Source: Pseudomonas faucium (GTDB lineage Bacteria > Pseudomonadota > Gammaproteobacteria > Pseudomonadales > Pseudomonadaceae). Taken from it: a stretch of 64,000 nt of DNA. Positions 35,624-44,334 of the stretch are shown piece by piece; within the stretch, counting starts at the first letter, position 1; the number at the start of each line of letters is the position of its first letter. The stretch spans positions 124,001 to 188,000 of the forward strand of contig NZ_BQIP01000002.1 of assembly GCF_021602585.1 (NCBI RefSeq). The letters run 5' to 3'. The notes beneath the pieces are model-generated. The model was not told where the DNA came from. It saw nothing but the letters and a program-made list of their open reading frames with translations, and ran no database searches. The translations under genes and the position numbers were made by a program.

Positions 35624-36388
35624 ATGAGAAAGCAGAAAGTACTGATAACGGCGGGAGCATCTGGTATTGGATATGCGATCGCTCTGGCCTTCAACAGCCG
35701 CGGTGCTGACGTCACGGTAGTGGACATCGACACCGTGAGCTTAAGTCGCATTCATGTAGAGCATCCTGGTATTCGCACTGCAGTATGCGATGTATCTGAT
35801 CGCCGAAGCCTTGAACTCGATATTCCGGTCATTATCGAAGCCATGGGGGGTCTAGATGTGCTCGTCAACAACGCCGGGACATCCGGTCCCACCGCTCCCG
35901 TTGAGCAACTTGATCCCGATGAGTGGGACAAGGTCATGCAGATAAATTTGAATGGGACCTTCAACGTTACGCGCTTGGCCGTCCCTGCTCTCAAGCGTTC
36001 ATCCCAACCCACAATCATTAACATGTCTTCTGTTGCGGGACGACTGGGCTACCCAGATCGCTCCCCCTATTCGACGAGTAAATGGGGACTGATTGGCTTC
36101 ACCAAGAGCCTTTCACGTGAGCTCGGCGCGTATGGCATTCGTGTTAACGCCATTCTGCCCGGAGCTGTCCAAGGGGAACGCTTTGAGAACGTGCTCAAAG
36201 GCAGGGCCAATCTCAGCGGCAACTCCGTGGAGGAAGAACGTAGCAAGGCGCTTTCTGTTCAATCCCTCCAACGCCTGGTGGACCCGAAGGACATTGCAGA
36301 ACTAGCAGTTTTCCTAGCATCAGACGCAGGCAAGTCCATCTCTGGACAGCTTTTGCCCATCGACAACGACATGCAGCAGACGATGTGA
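35624..36388 (+). CDS. Short-chain dehydrogenase/reductase
   Basis: A 254-residue classical SDR. It has the cofactor loop TAGASGIGYAIA (9-20), the NNAG motif (NNAGTSGP), the catalytic Ser in INMSSVAGRLG, and YSTSK. It probably oxidises or reduces an alcohol or keto group of an aromatic or alicyclic side chain; the substrate is unknown. It is divergent from the LysR gene and followed 9 bases later by the lipocalin-like gene, so the two form a unit. Confidence 0.9.
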   Translation: MRKQKVLITAGASGIGYAIALAFNSRGADVTVVDIDTVSLSRIHVEHPGIRTAVCDVSDRRSLELDIPVIIEAMGGLDVLVNNAGTSGPTAPVEQLDPDEWDKVMQINLNGTFNVTRLAVPALKRSSQPTIINMSSVAGRLGYPDRSPYSTSKWGLIGFTKSLSRELGAYGIRVNAILPGAVQGERFENVLKGRANLSGNSVEEERSKALSVQSLQRLVDPKDIAELAVFLASDAGKSISGQLLPIDNDMQQTM

Positions 36389-36397
36389 GGTACGACC

Positions 36398-36853
36398 ATG
36401 AGCATGCGTGAAAAACTGATTGGAACCTGGGTTCTCGAAACCTACACAGAATACCCAGTGGACGGATCTGCCCCTGTATATCCCTTCGGTGAAAATCCTG
36501 AAGGATTCATAATCTACTCGGCAGATGGCTATATGTCGGCTCAGTTGAGCATGCCGAATCGGGCGTTGTTTTCCTCAGGTGACTGGTTCCAGGGCACTGA
36601 TGCGGAGTACCGCTCTCAAGGCCTGTCGTACATTTCCTACAGCGGCCCCTTTAATGTAGACGAGCACTCGGGTGAGCTCACCCACACCATCGCAGTCTCG
36701 ATGTTTCCGAATTGGATAGGCCAGGTGCAACCGCGAACGGTGAAGCTCGCAGGAGATACCTTGGAGCTGGGGAATACCAGTCAATATCGGTCGCTAGGAC
36801 GTGCGGTGAATGCCCGCATCCTCTGGCGTCGAGCAAGTAGCATTCTTGGCTGA
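36398..36853 (+). CDS. Lipocalin-like domain protein
   Basis: A 151-residue protein of the lipocalin-like (Lipocalin_5) family. It starts with LIGTWVLETYTEYPVDG and contains NPEGFIIYSADGYMSAQLS and LSYISYSGPFNVD, a beta-barrel expected to bind a small hydrophobic ligand. Such genes often sit with SDRs in catabolic or biosynthetic groups, where they may act as isomerases or carriers. No signal peptide is seen. It ends the SDR unit. Confidence 0.82.
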   Translation: MSMREKLIGTWVLETYTEYPVDGSAPVYPFGENPEGFIIYSADGYMSAQLSMPNRALFSSGDWFQGTDAEYRSQGLSYISYSGPFNVDEHSGELTHTIAVSMFPNWIGQVQPRTVKLAGDTLELGNTSQYRSLGRAVNARILWRRASSILG

Positions 36854-37388
36854 AACGCTGAAAGGCGATTTGGAGAGCTACCTTAGGCTGCCAAGTACGG
36901 CTTGCCTTGCACGTCCGGCCGGACGAGGAGTTAACTCTGATGAGTACAGGATGGGCGCGTTTTCTAGCGCGTTAAGGCGCGGCCCTCCAATTTGACTGAC
37001 ACGCCTGCCAGTTTGTGTATGCTTACAGCTGAGGACTGCAACTGCGCATCCGTCGGGACTGGCTACCAGCAAAAGCCCCCCGCAATTTTGGCAGCAGAGG
37101 AAGCTGGTTTCTCTGCGGTAGTGACGGCGGGCATAGCCGGTCGGATTCTGAACCCAATGCCGCAAGGCTGGGAGCTAAAGGATCGCTGCGACTACCCCTC
37201 AAAATTTGCTCGCCCTTTGGCAACACCACCGGCGTCCTATTCCTGTCTAGATTTTTACGATTCACCCACGGGATAGGCGGCAACCTCGTCAGTGAATGGG
37301 CTTCGAGTTAAAGACTGCAGCGCGAGTGAGGTAGACGAGGTCGCAAAGCGAAGTCCGCGAGGGCCTAAAACCGAGCAAGAGCTAGTAA
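36854..37388. other. Non-coding or degraded stretch in island cargo
   Basis: No gene can be supported over about 535 bases. Several short frames on both strands lack ribosome sites and family resemblance. The stretch may be degraded DNA left by earlier cargo exchange. Confidence 0.5.
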
Positions 37389-37595
37389 TCAATGGACTGG
37401 CTTTGACTGCATTCCCCAGGCACTAAGCTGGTAATCGCTAAGCGCCTGGAATTGCGCCTCAGCGATTAGCCTCAAGCGCTCGACTGCTTGCTCAGGTAGC
37501 CCCGCTGCTTTCGCCTCGTAGTACAGACGCATAGCTTCTACGGCATCCGTATACGCTTGATGATCAGGCGGGAGAATGTCTTGTGGCGAAGGCAT
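37389..37595 (-). CDS. Small helical protein of unknown function
   Basis: A 68-residue protein predicted almost fully helical (DHQAYTDAVEAMRLYYEAKA, EQAVERLRLIAEAQFQALSDYQLSAW). A good ribosome site (GGAGG, 10 bases before the ATG) supports expression. No family is recognised. It lies 60 bases downstream of the next minus-strand gene, with which it may be co-transcribed. Confidence 0.6.
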   Translation of the reverse strand: MPSPQDILPPDHQAYTDAVEAMRLYYEAKAAGLPEQAVERLRLIAEAQFQALSDYQLSAWGMQSKPVH

Positions 37596-37655
37596 CGAAC
37601 GTTAACCTCCTTGCCTCTGATTTCGACGCGCAATGGCTACGCAGTCAACGCTGCC

Positions 37656-38108
37656 TTATGAATTCCGGGCATCGCGACGACCGTCTGCCGGCACTGAGCG
37701 GTAAATGACTTTTGAATAGCCTTCCCGACTGATTGGCTTGGCATCTGGGAAAAACAATACCCTGCCATCCTGAAGAGACAACCTCGTCTCACCATTCTGA
37801 AGATTTTGGGCTATCTCCGTCAGAACATCCATTTCCCAAGATTGTTTTCCATTCAGCCACCCAGGTGAAACCAGCTGGAGAGACTCCAAGCGCACCTCGC
37901 CCTCCACCTGCTCAATCCAAAAACCGAGGGTGGGCAAAGAGTCGATAAACACCACATGACGGGATTCGAAGCCCTCATCCCTTCTGATCACCGTGGCGTG
38001 AAACCATGGTGAAATTTGTGGCTTCAGCATGACGTGCCAACCCTGCTGGCCGGGCTCAAGAAGCGGAGCCAACCCTCTGACTTCCGCCCTGCTGTCAGAA
38101 ACGAACAT
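37656..38108 (-). CDS. Unknown protein divergent from the XRE regulator
   Basis: A 150-residue protein without signal peptide or recognised domain, with a mixed alpha/beta pattern (GWHVMLKPQISPWFHATVIRRDEG, SRHVVFIDSLPTLGFWIEQ). The start at 38108 is the first ATG; the frame is open to a TTG at 38159, which overlaps the operator region and is less likely. It is divergent from an XRE gene across a short gap with two palindromes, so it is likely repressed by that protein. Confidence 0.6.
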   Translation of the reverse strand: MFVSDSRAEVRGLAPLLEPGQQGWHVMLKPQISPWFHATVIRRDEGFESRHVVFIDSLPTLGFWIEQVEGEVRLESLQLVSPGWLNGKQSWEMDVLTEIAQNLQNGETRLSLQDGRVLFFPDAKPISREGYSKVIYRSVPADGRRDARNS

Positions 38109-38128
38109 ACCAAAATGCCTCAAAATGA

Positions 38129-38155
38129 ACAGTATACTGTGTAGCGATATACTAT
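38129..38155. promoter_or_regulatory. Operator pair in the XRE divergent region
   Basis: ACAGTATACTGT (38129-38140) is a perfect 12-base palindrome. A second, degenerate copy ATATACTATT follows at 38148-38157. Both lie between the divergent starts at 38108 and 38194, as expected for XRE (C-protein-like) repressor sites. Confidence 0.6.
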
Positions 38156-38193
38156 TCAAAACGGCTTCATCGTTCCTTTTGCGGATTGTGCAA

Positions 38194-38490
38194 ATGGAAC
38201 TGAAAAAGGCTTTCGGGAAGGTGTTCCGCTGGTTCCGGACCCGTAATGGACTCAGTCAGGAGGATTTTTCGGATGTCAGTGGTCGAACGTACATCAGTAC
38301 GCTCGAACGGGGCATACATTCTCCCACCATCGACAGACTCGAAGCTCTCGCACCGATGCTAAGGGTTCATCCGATCACGTTGCTCGTGTATACCTATGCT
38401 GCCAAAGATGGTGTATCTCCGGACGTTTTGTTGCAGAGGGTGCGAGAGGACATTGACGGTATGCAGTCGCCCTTCACTTCTCCCGAGTGA
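38194..38490 (+). CDS. XRE-family helix-turn-helix regulator
   Basis: A 98-residue single-domain regulator whose helix-turn-helix spans about residues 10-62 (FRWFRTRNGLSQEDFSDVSGRTYISTLERGIHSPTIDRLEAL). This is the SinR/C.protein type often found on mobile elements. The start is the ATG at 38194, which gives the family N-terminus. It is divergent from the unknown gene at 38108 and convergent with ginD, ending 40 bases from it. It may control element functions. Confidence 0.87.
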   Translation: MELKKAFGKVFRWFRTRNGLSQEDFSDVSGRTYISTLERGIHSPTIDRLEALAPMLRVHPITLLVYTYAAKDGVSPDVLLQRVREDIDGMQSPFTSPE

Positions 38491-38529
38491 GCTTTACCCC
38501 TGATATCGCATGTGACGGCCTAGTGACGG

Positions 38530-38985
38530 TTAACCTGATCGCTGTTGACGAAGCCGGGTGTTGATCAAAGCAAGCTTTTGGCATTCGGCACGGTAGTAAT
38601 CGGCATCAGCTTCGTACACGGCGATTTTGGATAGCGCCAGGTCCCTCTCGGCTGTTAGTACCTTGATCTGTTTCTGCAGCTCGCGATTGGCATCTCTCTG
38701 TGTCCGGCGCTGAGCCAATACCGGAGGCCCCTGTTCAATCCTTTGCTGAACCTCAGCATTGTGCGCGTCGATTGCACCTCGCACGCTTACATTCCATGGG
38801 CTTGAGAGTGGCACATGGCTTTTGAGCCCGGCACCCTGCCACACCTCTTTGTAGCTCCAGACAACCGACGACTTTTCCTTTCGAAGTCGTTGAATCACAG
38901 CCCACATGGCGGAAGTATTTTTTGCCTTCGTGTCTTCCCTGTTCTTTTTCAGACCAACCTGGCTTCCTCTCGGTTTGTTTTTCAT
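38530..38985 (-). CDS. ginD: GinD-like small protein of the GInt operon
   Basis: A 151-residue basic protein. The N-terminal half (NTSAMWAVIQRLRKEKSSVVWSYKEVWQGAGLKSHVPLSSPWN) looks like a DNA-binding helical unit, and the C-terminal half is a coiled coil (LQKQIKVLTAERDLALSKIAVYEADADYYRAECQKL). It is the fourth gene of the recombinase operon; GInts carry a small putative DNA-binding protein at this position that is needed for integration and excision. The start is the ATG at 38985 that overlaps the ginC stop (TGATG), with GGAGGT upstream; a GTG one codon earlier is possible. Confidence 0.75.
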   Translation of the reverse strand: MKNKPRGSQVGLKKNREDTKAKNTSAMWAVIQRLRKEKSSVVWSYKEVWQGAGLKSHVPLSSPWNVSVRGAIDAHNAEVQQRIEQGPPVLAQRRTQRDANRELQKQIKVLTAERDLALSKIAVYEADADYYRAECQKLALINTRLRQQRSG

Positions 38986-40835
38986 CACGTACCTCCGACG
39001 CCTTCGAGTTGACTCAACAATTTGGTAAGCTCACCGATACGATCGTCTAGATGCGCAATCTTATGCGGTTCATTACTGAAGAATGTTCTTAACCTAGCAT
39101 TTTCACTCAAACGCCATTTAATTGTCCGCTTGAGACTCAGCGCTGGTATCACAGAGTTGTTGCAATCGGCAGGGCGACAATTTCTCCGATCCCCCCCACA
39201 CATAGCCTTGCTCGGACGATACATGCAAAGGCCATCGTCGGTCTGCTCAATCAATGCCTTTTTGGGCAATTCGGCCAGGAACTCCTCTTTTTCAGAGGCG
39301 ATCATTCCCGAGAATATCTTGCGTATCTCACTTATATCATCCGCACCGCCTCCGATTATGGGCAACTGACTACCTATCAGCTCAGCATATTTTTCAGATG
39401 ACATAGCAAATTTTTCTTGCTGAAGCTCAGTATAGAGGCTTAAATCACCGTAGCCTTTGGTCATTTCAACATCCCAATGCTTAAGTTGATCCTTTAGCCA
39501 CATCAAACCCAAACCCTGGCGAATCATGAGTCGCGCGTGTTTTTTCCGAAACTGATGGGTTGCCAACGACCACAACTCACCATTGAAACGAATATCATGC
39601 AACTCAACAAAATTTTTCAATCGAAAATTGATAGTACTTATACCTAGGCGGCTTCCTCCCTCACGAGAACTGAACAGCCACGAGCTAATTTCAGTAGAGC
39701 TATGACGGAAACATCGCCTCAAAGCATCAATGACATATTCGATAAAAGGTACCGTTTGCCACTCAGTGACAACAGGCACAGCTTCGAGCTTGGTGGTAGT
39801 CGACTTGATAAAGCAGAACGACCTCATAGCATCGTTAATATTAACCGTGCTTTTAATCCAGCAACCATGTTTTCTTATATTAATAATTTCGTGGAACCGC
39901 ATTCCTGTCAGAAATGCAATTAGTATGTAACCCGACGTTTGAACTCGCTGCACAAGCGCATGAAGATCCCATTGTGACGACAGTCCGTACTTATTCCATG
40001 GGAATTTTCGCGTGTCGCACATCACCTTGCCATACGTTGTCTGGATGATCATCTTGCGCCCAGTTATCTTCTGGCTTTCTTGGGCGCGCCTGACCTCCTC
40101 GATGAAATAGGAAATTTCTATTTCTTCAACCGCTTTTTGGATGATTTTGACTGCTACCTCATCTGGCATTTCGGGCGTGGTAAATACCGTCCGATCCATA
40201 ACTTTTTGCGCGTTTGCTTTACTCCATTCACTACCGGACTCGCAATCGCCGAAAGGCCATACAGTCAATCCATCAGACAGCTTCCTCGACCTGGACTGCT
40301 CATACAGCCAAGGCAAGCCATAGATCCGTGTTCTTAAAGTACGGTCTGTCAATGGGCCACCAGAACCATTCGACTTTCCTGCGATGGAGCAAGTAAAGGA
40401 TTGCATATCCGCTTGAGTAAGATCCGAAAATCTCTGCACACCGGTTCGCCACATGTAAAGCAACAAGTTCCGAATACCTTTTCTCATCGACTGGCATATT
40501 GATGACAAAGTCGGCCTTGTGTATGGCGGGTTCACAATCAAAGAATAAATATACTCTTTAACGGCGATCAAGTAATGCCGATTACTGGCGCACGTTAATC
40601 TCGTTCCATCCTCAAAGCTGAGATTTGCGAAGGTGATAACAGCCGACTTAGCTGACAGATACGGATTTTCCTCGGAGAAATCCCATACGTGATCCGCATA
40701 GAGAGATTTACGTGAGACCCTAATCTCATTTCGAACTTCTTCAGCCATCAGGACTAGCGTCGACGGGCGAAAACTCTCTGCCTTAATTGAAGCCAATTGG
40801 GCTCCTGCACTAGGGAATCTGCTTATCTTGCTCAT
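38985..40835 (-). CDS. ginC: GinC-like tyrosine recombinase
   Basis: A 616-residue phage-integrase-family protein. Catalytic-domain motifs are FLTGMRFHEIINIRK (Arg I), THQFRKKHARLMIRQG (His/Arg II), and LKHWDVEMTKGYGD (His and the likely nucleophile Tyr). After the domain a cysteine set, C-x8-C-x6-C-x4-C (about 537-558), and a short coiled coil close the protein. It is unusually long for an integrase. The ATG at 40835 is used; a TTG three codons earlier is possible. It overlaps the end of ginB by 26 bases and is coupled to ginD. Confidence 0.82.
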   Translation of the reverse strand: MSKISRFPSAGAQLASIKAESFRPSTLVLMAEEVRNEIRVSRKSLYADHVWDFSEENPYLSAKSAVITFANLSFEDGTRLTCASNRHYLIAVKEYIYSLIVNPPYTRPTLSSICQSMRKGIRNLLLYMWRTGVQRFSDLTQADMQSFTCSIAGKSNGSGGPLTDRTLRTRIYGLPWLYEQSRSRKLSDGLTVWPFGDCESGSEWSKANAQKVMDRTVFTTPEMPDEVAVKIIQKAVEEIEISYFIEEVRRAQESQKITGRKMIIQTTYGKVMCDTRKFPWNKYGLSSQWDLHALVQRVQTSGYILIAFLTGMRFHEIINIRKHGCWIKSTVNINDAMRSFCFIKSTTTKLEAVPVVTEWQTVPFIEYVIDALRRCFRHSSTEISSWLFSSREGGSRLGISTINFRLKNFVELHDIRFNGELWSLATHQFRKKHARLMIRQGLGLMWLKDQLKHWDVEMTKGYGDLSLYTELQQEKFAMSSEKYAELIGSQLPIIGGGADDISEIRKIFSGMIASEKEEFLAELPKKALIEQTDDGLCMYRPSKAMCGGDRRNCRPADCNNSVIPALSLKRTIKWRLSENARLRTFFSNEPHKIAHLDDRIGELTKLLSQLEGVGGT

Positions 40836-42858
40836 ATTTATCAATATCCCAGGCTTCGATAGGGGAACGGCGTGCGTCAGTGGCTATGCGCTGAACCAAA
40901 TCTTCAGGATATCTTGGAAAAATATATGTTTCCCAAAAGTACCTTTTTTCACTAACTGCTTGAGAATATTCCGCATCATTGATATCACCCGCACGTAACA
41001 AATGATCATGAAACGCGATAAAACACATATACTTCTTGATATCTTCGAGGGTAATAATAAGGTTCTGACAACCCAAGCAAACCTCATGACCACTGGTACA
41101 AATCACGCCGATTTTTTGCCCGTGCTGAGGCGAATTCAACTGGTCCCTACAGTGATTCAAGACGCACTCGGATGTGATCATCGACCCTGACGATTTATCC
41201 AGCGCGTTGAATTCGCCTGTCAGCAATCCTAGAAACATTGCATCCTGGTGGATTCCGCGCCTAGTGCGAAGAACGGGGTCTTCAACGCGCCTAATATATT
41301 CAGCCGTTGTGGACATTTTAGTATGCCCTAACAACTGATTTAAGTAATTAAGATCCTCAGTTCTCACGTACTCGTGCCAGGCTAGCGTCGGCCTGAGTAG
41401 ACCTGCATGAATACTCATAGGCTTTTCATTACGATCACGCAAGTCGTGCTTGCGTGAGAATTCTTGCAAGCCCCGTTTGAAGGCGCTATTTTGTAATGGC
41501 AGGGTTCTCTTGTGTCTGTTTGCATTCCCAATCCACAATTCAACCTGACCAGGTTCACGGATGCTTTCGGTAATCTGGATAACGCGTTTAATTATCGACA
41601 CCGGCCACTTATCATTACCCAAACCAGAAGGAATGGTGGCACCACGTTTGGATGAACGGAACTTCTCCCAATTAATGAAAAACTTTTCGTTATCCGTAGG
41701 GTCTTGGCTCAGACAGTAAATCGTCAACCTCTGGATCGTGGATGGATTCAGCCCCGTACGGATTAATAGCATCAAGTAATACGGAATTAGATCCGATGCT
41801 CCTATCCACTTCCCAACACCCAGCGAATTAAAAAATTGCTTGATACGGCCATTGAAATTATCTGAGATGGCCCGAAGAAATTTGTATGTTTTTTTATTAA
41901 CATCCTTACGAGTCAGGGGACGGCAATCGAGATGATTTTCCCAATACCATTCTAAATACTCTTTTTTTGCCCAGGGCGTTCTATATTTAATAGGCGACGG
42001 CGCGCCAAGATAGCGCGGTTCGTACGCTTTTCCTGCGCCAATTTCGTCATAGAATTTTTCCAGCAATGCAACCGACCCGCGCCCTTCTGGCGACATACCA
42101 CTAAGAAAATCTTGCCCTTGTGCTTTACCGCGCAAAAAAGCAGTGTTTACTCTCTGGAAGCCACAGTTATTCTCCCACCACCAAATCCTATGTTCTTTAC
42201 TCTGCCAAATGGAATGTCTCCCCCTGACATTCTGTGGAGCCACATCATCCAAAGGAGGTGGGAATCCGATCCACTTCGGCTGATAAGCTCGCTCTAGTTT
42301 CGCAGCACTCTCGCGCACGCCCAGCACCGCGGCTTTCAAAATAGCTTTCAGCTCATGTTCATCATAACCCTGAGATGTCATTACCTGGCTTGACGCTTTA
42401 GGGAATGAATTCTTTTGAACAACAAATTCGCTAGAGACCTTAGGATGACGGCTCATTTCCTTGAAAGTTGTAGTTAGGCTGCGATACGTATTAGCTGCAG
42501 TAGGGTAACTCTGTCCAGATTGCGTCTTTAACCAATGCGAAAATTCAACCAACGTGGCATCACTTAGCTCTTCAGGCAAAGTAATGTTTGAAACCGCCAA
42601 AAACTTAAAAAAACAACTTGCTCGCTCTGCTACTGCCACCCTGGATGTATGCCCTAGTGAGTCTCGACGTCTATACAGTGCCCAGACAAAAACCTCGCAG
42701 ATACGGCGGCACTCGCGAGCATATTTCTTGGAGTTAAAATCGTAGCTGTATTCCCTACCGGTATTTTTACAAACGGCTGAAAATCTGAGTTCCTCCTGGA
42801 CCACTGCCTCAGCGCGCTTGATAAATCCCAGTGTTTTATACTTATCCGACAAAGCCAC
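40810..42858 (-). CDS. ginB: GinB-like large tyrosine recombinase
   Basis: A 682-residue recombinase-family protein, the largest of the three. The catalytic domain is recognisable from LLIRTGLNPSTIQRL, LLRPTLAWHEY and LNQLLGHTKMSTTAEYI. The usual first arginine (TGLR) reads TGLN, and the HxLR motif is altered to GLLR, so its own cleavage activity is doubtful. A C-terminal cysteine group (C565, C570, C587, C594 and C597) looks zinc-binding. The likely start is the GTG at 42858, inside the end of ginA. It may serve as a structural or accessory subunit. Confidence 0.8.
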   Translation of the reverse strand: MALSDKYKTLGFIKRAEAVVQEELRFSAVCKNTGREYSYDFNSKKYARECRRICEVFVWALYRRRDSLGHTSRVAVAERASCFFKFLAVSNITLPEELSDATLVEFSHWLKTQSGQSYPTAANTYRSLTTTFKEMSRHPKVSSEFVVQKNSFPKASSQVMTSQGYDEHELKAILKAAVLGVRESAAKLERAYQPKWIGFPPPLDDVAPQNVRGRHSIWQSKEHRIWWWENNCGFQRVNTAFLRGKAQGQDFLSGMSPEGRGSVALLEKFYDEIGAGKAYEPRYLGAPSPIKYRTPWAKKEYLEWYWENHLDCRPLTRKDVNKKTYKFLRAISDNFNGRIKQFFNSLGVGKWIGASDLIPYYLMLLIRTGLNPSTIQRLTIYCLSQDPTDNEKFFINWEKFRSSKRGATIPSGLGNDKWPVSIIKRVIQITESIREPGQVELWIGNANRHKRTLPLQNSAFKRGLQEFSRKHDLRDRNEKPMSIHAGLLRPTLAWHEYVRTEDLNYLNQLLGHTKMSTTAEYIRRVEDPVLRTRRGIHQDAMFLGLLTGEFNALDKSSGSMITSECVLNHCRDQLNSPQHGQKIGVICTSGHEVCLGCQNLIITLEDIKKYMCFIAFHDHLLRAGDINDAEYSQAVSEKRYFWETYIFPRYPEDLVQRIATDARRSPIEAWDIDKYEQDKQIP

Positions 42859-43960
42859 TGCCTCCTATGAGTCGATCAATCTCGGCTTGGAAAGCACTGT
42901 AGGTACCGGCATACGATACGAGCATTGCAGTATGAACGTAGAATCTGCGGGTTGTGTTCTCGCTGGCATGGCCCATAAGATTTGCAAGACTGGGCAAATC
43001 CTTATTTAGCAGATAATGATATGTTCCGAATGTGTGCCTGAGAGAGTGCGGGGTCGACTTAATGCCAAGCCTCTTGCTGATTAGGGCGAATTGTTTTTCC
43101 ATCCAGTTACGAGTAACAGCGTTTCCTTCAATACTCAAAAATAAAAAGCCCACTGAATCGGGCCTTACAAGCACCGACTCACATATCTTCTCGCGAGTAA
43201 AATCCACATACTCCCAAAGCTTCAAGAGTAGCGAATTCGGAATCAAAACGCATCGGGCTTTCATACCCTTCCCGACGACCCTTGCTGGAGTAAAATACCC
43301 ACGAGCATTCACCTCAGGAAGATCTTTTAGTGGGAAATTGATAACCTCAGAAACTCTAAGCCCAACCTGGAGCATCAAGGAAGCCATCAGCTTGTTTCGG
43401 AACCTAATTCCGGCATCAACTGTGCTGTCACAATCCGCCAAATATTCGACAAACTTGATTGCTTCGCTCAATTGCAAGAATCGAACTGGCTCTTCGAGCT
43501 TTTTCGCTGGGTGTCCTCTCATAAGGTATTTCTTACGCGAAGAGCGGTATGAATTTTCCACATCGGTATCTTTGAGGTCTGCGCAGTGACCATTTTTTAA
43601 GGCCCATCTTAAGAATCGATACGCCCCACCAACACGAGCGTTCACCGTATTCCAACTTAGAGGACAACCAGTCCGACGGCGATATGTACACAGAGCGTCC
43701 ACGTACGCATCAAAGTAAACTTCGGTCATATCCTCGACGTCCAGCCCAGAGCCTTCAAGCCAACTTGATAACTCTTTGAGATGCTCCGCCAATGTATTCA
43801 AACTCTTTGGCAACATTCGCCTAGAACAATTCCGCAGATATCTGTTGGCTGACGAAAAAGGCTGCATATCACTCAGAAAGAGCTGGGGGACGGAATGAGG
43901 GATTTCAGATATTGTTGGATTTAACGAACTGGTGAAATCAACGTTCAGAAGAGTAGTCAT
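42842..43960 (-). CDS. ginA: GinA-like tyrosine recombinase
   Basis: A 372-residue integrase with the N-terminal core-binding domain (LKELSSWLEGSGLDVEDMTEVYFDAYVDAL, about 60-90) and a complete catalytic domain: Arg I in VGLRVSEVIN, His/Arg II in HSLRHTFGTYHYL, and His III plus Tyr in MGHASENTTRRFYVH. It is the most canonical of the three and the first gene of the operon, preceded by GAGGTGGG. It overlaps ginB by 17 bases. The gene lies 374 bases inside the right end of the island. Confidence 0.87.
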   Translation of the reverse strand: MTTLLNVDFTSSLNPTISEIPHSVPQLFLSDMQPFSSANRYLRNCSRRMLPKSLNTLAEHLKELSSWLEGSGLDVEDMTEVYFDAYVDALCTYRRRTGCPLSWNTVNARVGGAYRFLRWALKNGHCADLKDTDVENSYRSSRKKYLMRGHPAKKLEEPVRFLQLSEAIKFVEYLADCDSTVDAGIRFRNKLMASLMLQVGLRVSEVINFPLKDLPEVNARGYFTPARVVGKGMKARCVLIPNSLLLKLWEYVDFTREKICESVLVRPDSVGFLFLSIEGNAVTRNWMEKQFALISKRLGIKSTPHSLRHTFGTYHYLLNKDLPSLANLMGHASENTTRRFYVHTAMLVSYAGTYSAFQAEIDRLIGGSGFVG

Positions 43961-44334
43961 GAGTACCCACCTCAGATAGTGGATCTCAGGATAGCCATAT
44001 ATGCAAATTAAGCCAGTAGTGGGTTTTCCAATACAGGCCTCTTACAGCTACATGTTATGTATTGAATCGCACCTACAGCACATATCTATAAACACCGCGT
44101 TGTGTCTCTCCACTTCAAGCTCTCTATCTAAAGACTTTCAGGCGTGCCCCGCACACTCACTAATGCGACCTTCCCTATAACTAGCAAAGCTCACATATAT
44201 TAAGAGCCCCTGGCCAACTATTTGATATTTATCAGAAAAAATAATCGGCATTCAAAATACTATCTGCATGCGACCATAAAACTAATAACCCGCTACATAA
44301 ATCATGTGCAGAGTCCAGGTCCGACTAACAAGGT
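43961..44334. other. Right end of the island with the ginABCD promoter region
   Basis: This 374-base AT-rich stretch has no gene. It must contain the promoter of the gin operon (reading left) and the recombination end. I see no long inverted repeat comparable with the one at the left end. Confidence 0.6.
44318..44334 (+). repeat. Right end of the island: terminal inverted repeat and attR direct repeat
   Basis: GGTCCGACTAAC (44318-44329) is the imperfect inverse of the left end, and ACAAGGT (44328-44334) is the imperfect direct repeat of ACAGGGT at 14158-14164. yifB coding sequence resumes at 44335. Confidence 0.7.

Larger units (their letters stand above)
14165..44334. mobile_element. GInt-type genomic island, about 30.17 kb, inserted in yifB
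   Basis: The boundaries are exact. Joining base 14164 to 44335 restores yifB in frame (codons for LRPVQG then VLPAAL) and yields a full-length protein. The right end carries four overlapping minus-strand genes that match the ginABCD operon of GInts: three different large tyrosine recombinases and a small helical protein. The left end is a gene-poor stretch with a long palindrome, as expected for the non-coding end of a GInt. Short imperfect direct repeats and imperfect inverted ends flank the element. There is no tRNA gene at either border, and no REP sequence was noticed inside although they are common outside. Cargo genes have lower GC and different codon use from the flanks. Confidence 0.88.

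Noticed and set aside
36854-37388. Short frames with a CxxC-like motif on the minus strand (around 36878-37165)
   Set aside because: There is no ribosome site and no family resemblance, and competing frames on both strands are of similar length.
38530-43960. A RIT (recombinase-in-trio) element as the source of the three recombinases
   Set aside because: RITs are small elements of three recombinases with no cargo. Here a fourth small gene is coupled, cargo is about 24 kb, and the end structure fits a GInt better. RIT relatedness is not excluded at the protein level.
14165-44334. An integrative conjugative element or prophage
   Set aside because: No relaxase, type IV secretion, replication, capsid or lysis genes were found anywhere in the island.
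14165-44334. Integration next to a tRNA gene
   Set aside because: No tRNA-like cloverleaf is seen at either junction. The target is clearly the yifB coding sequence.
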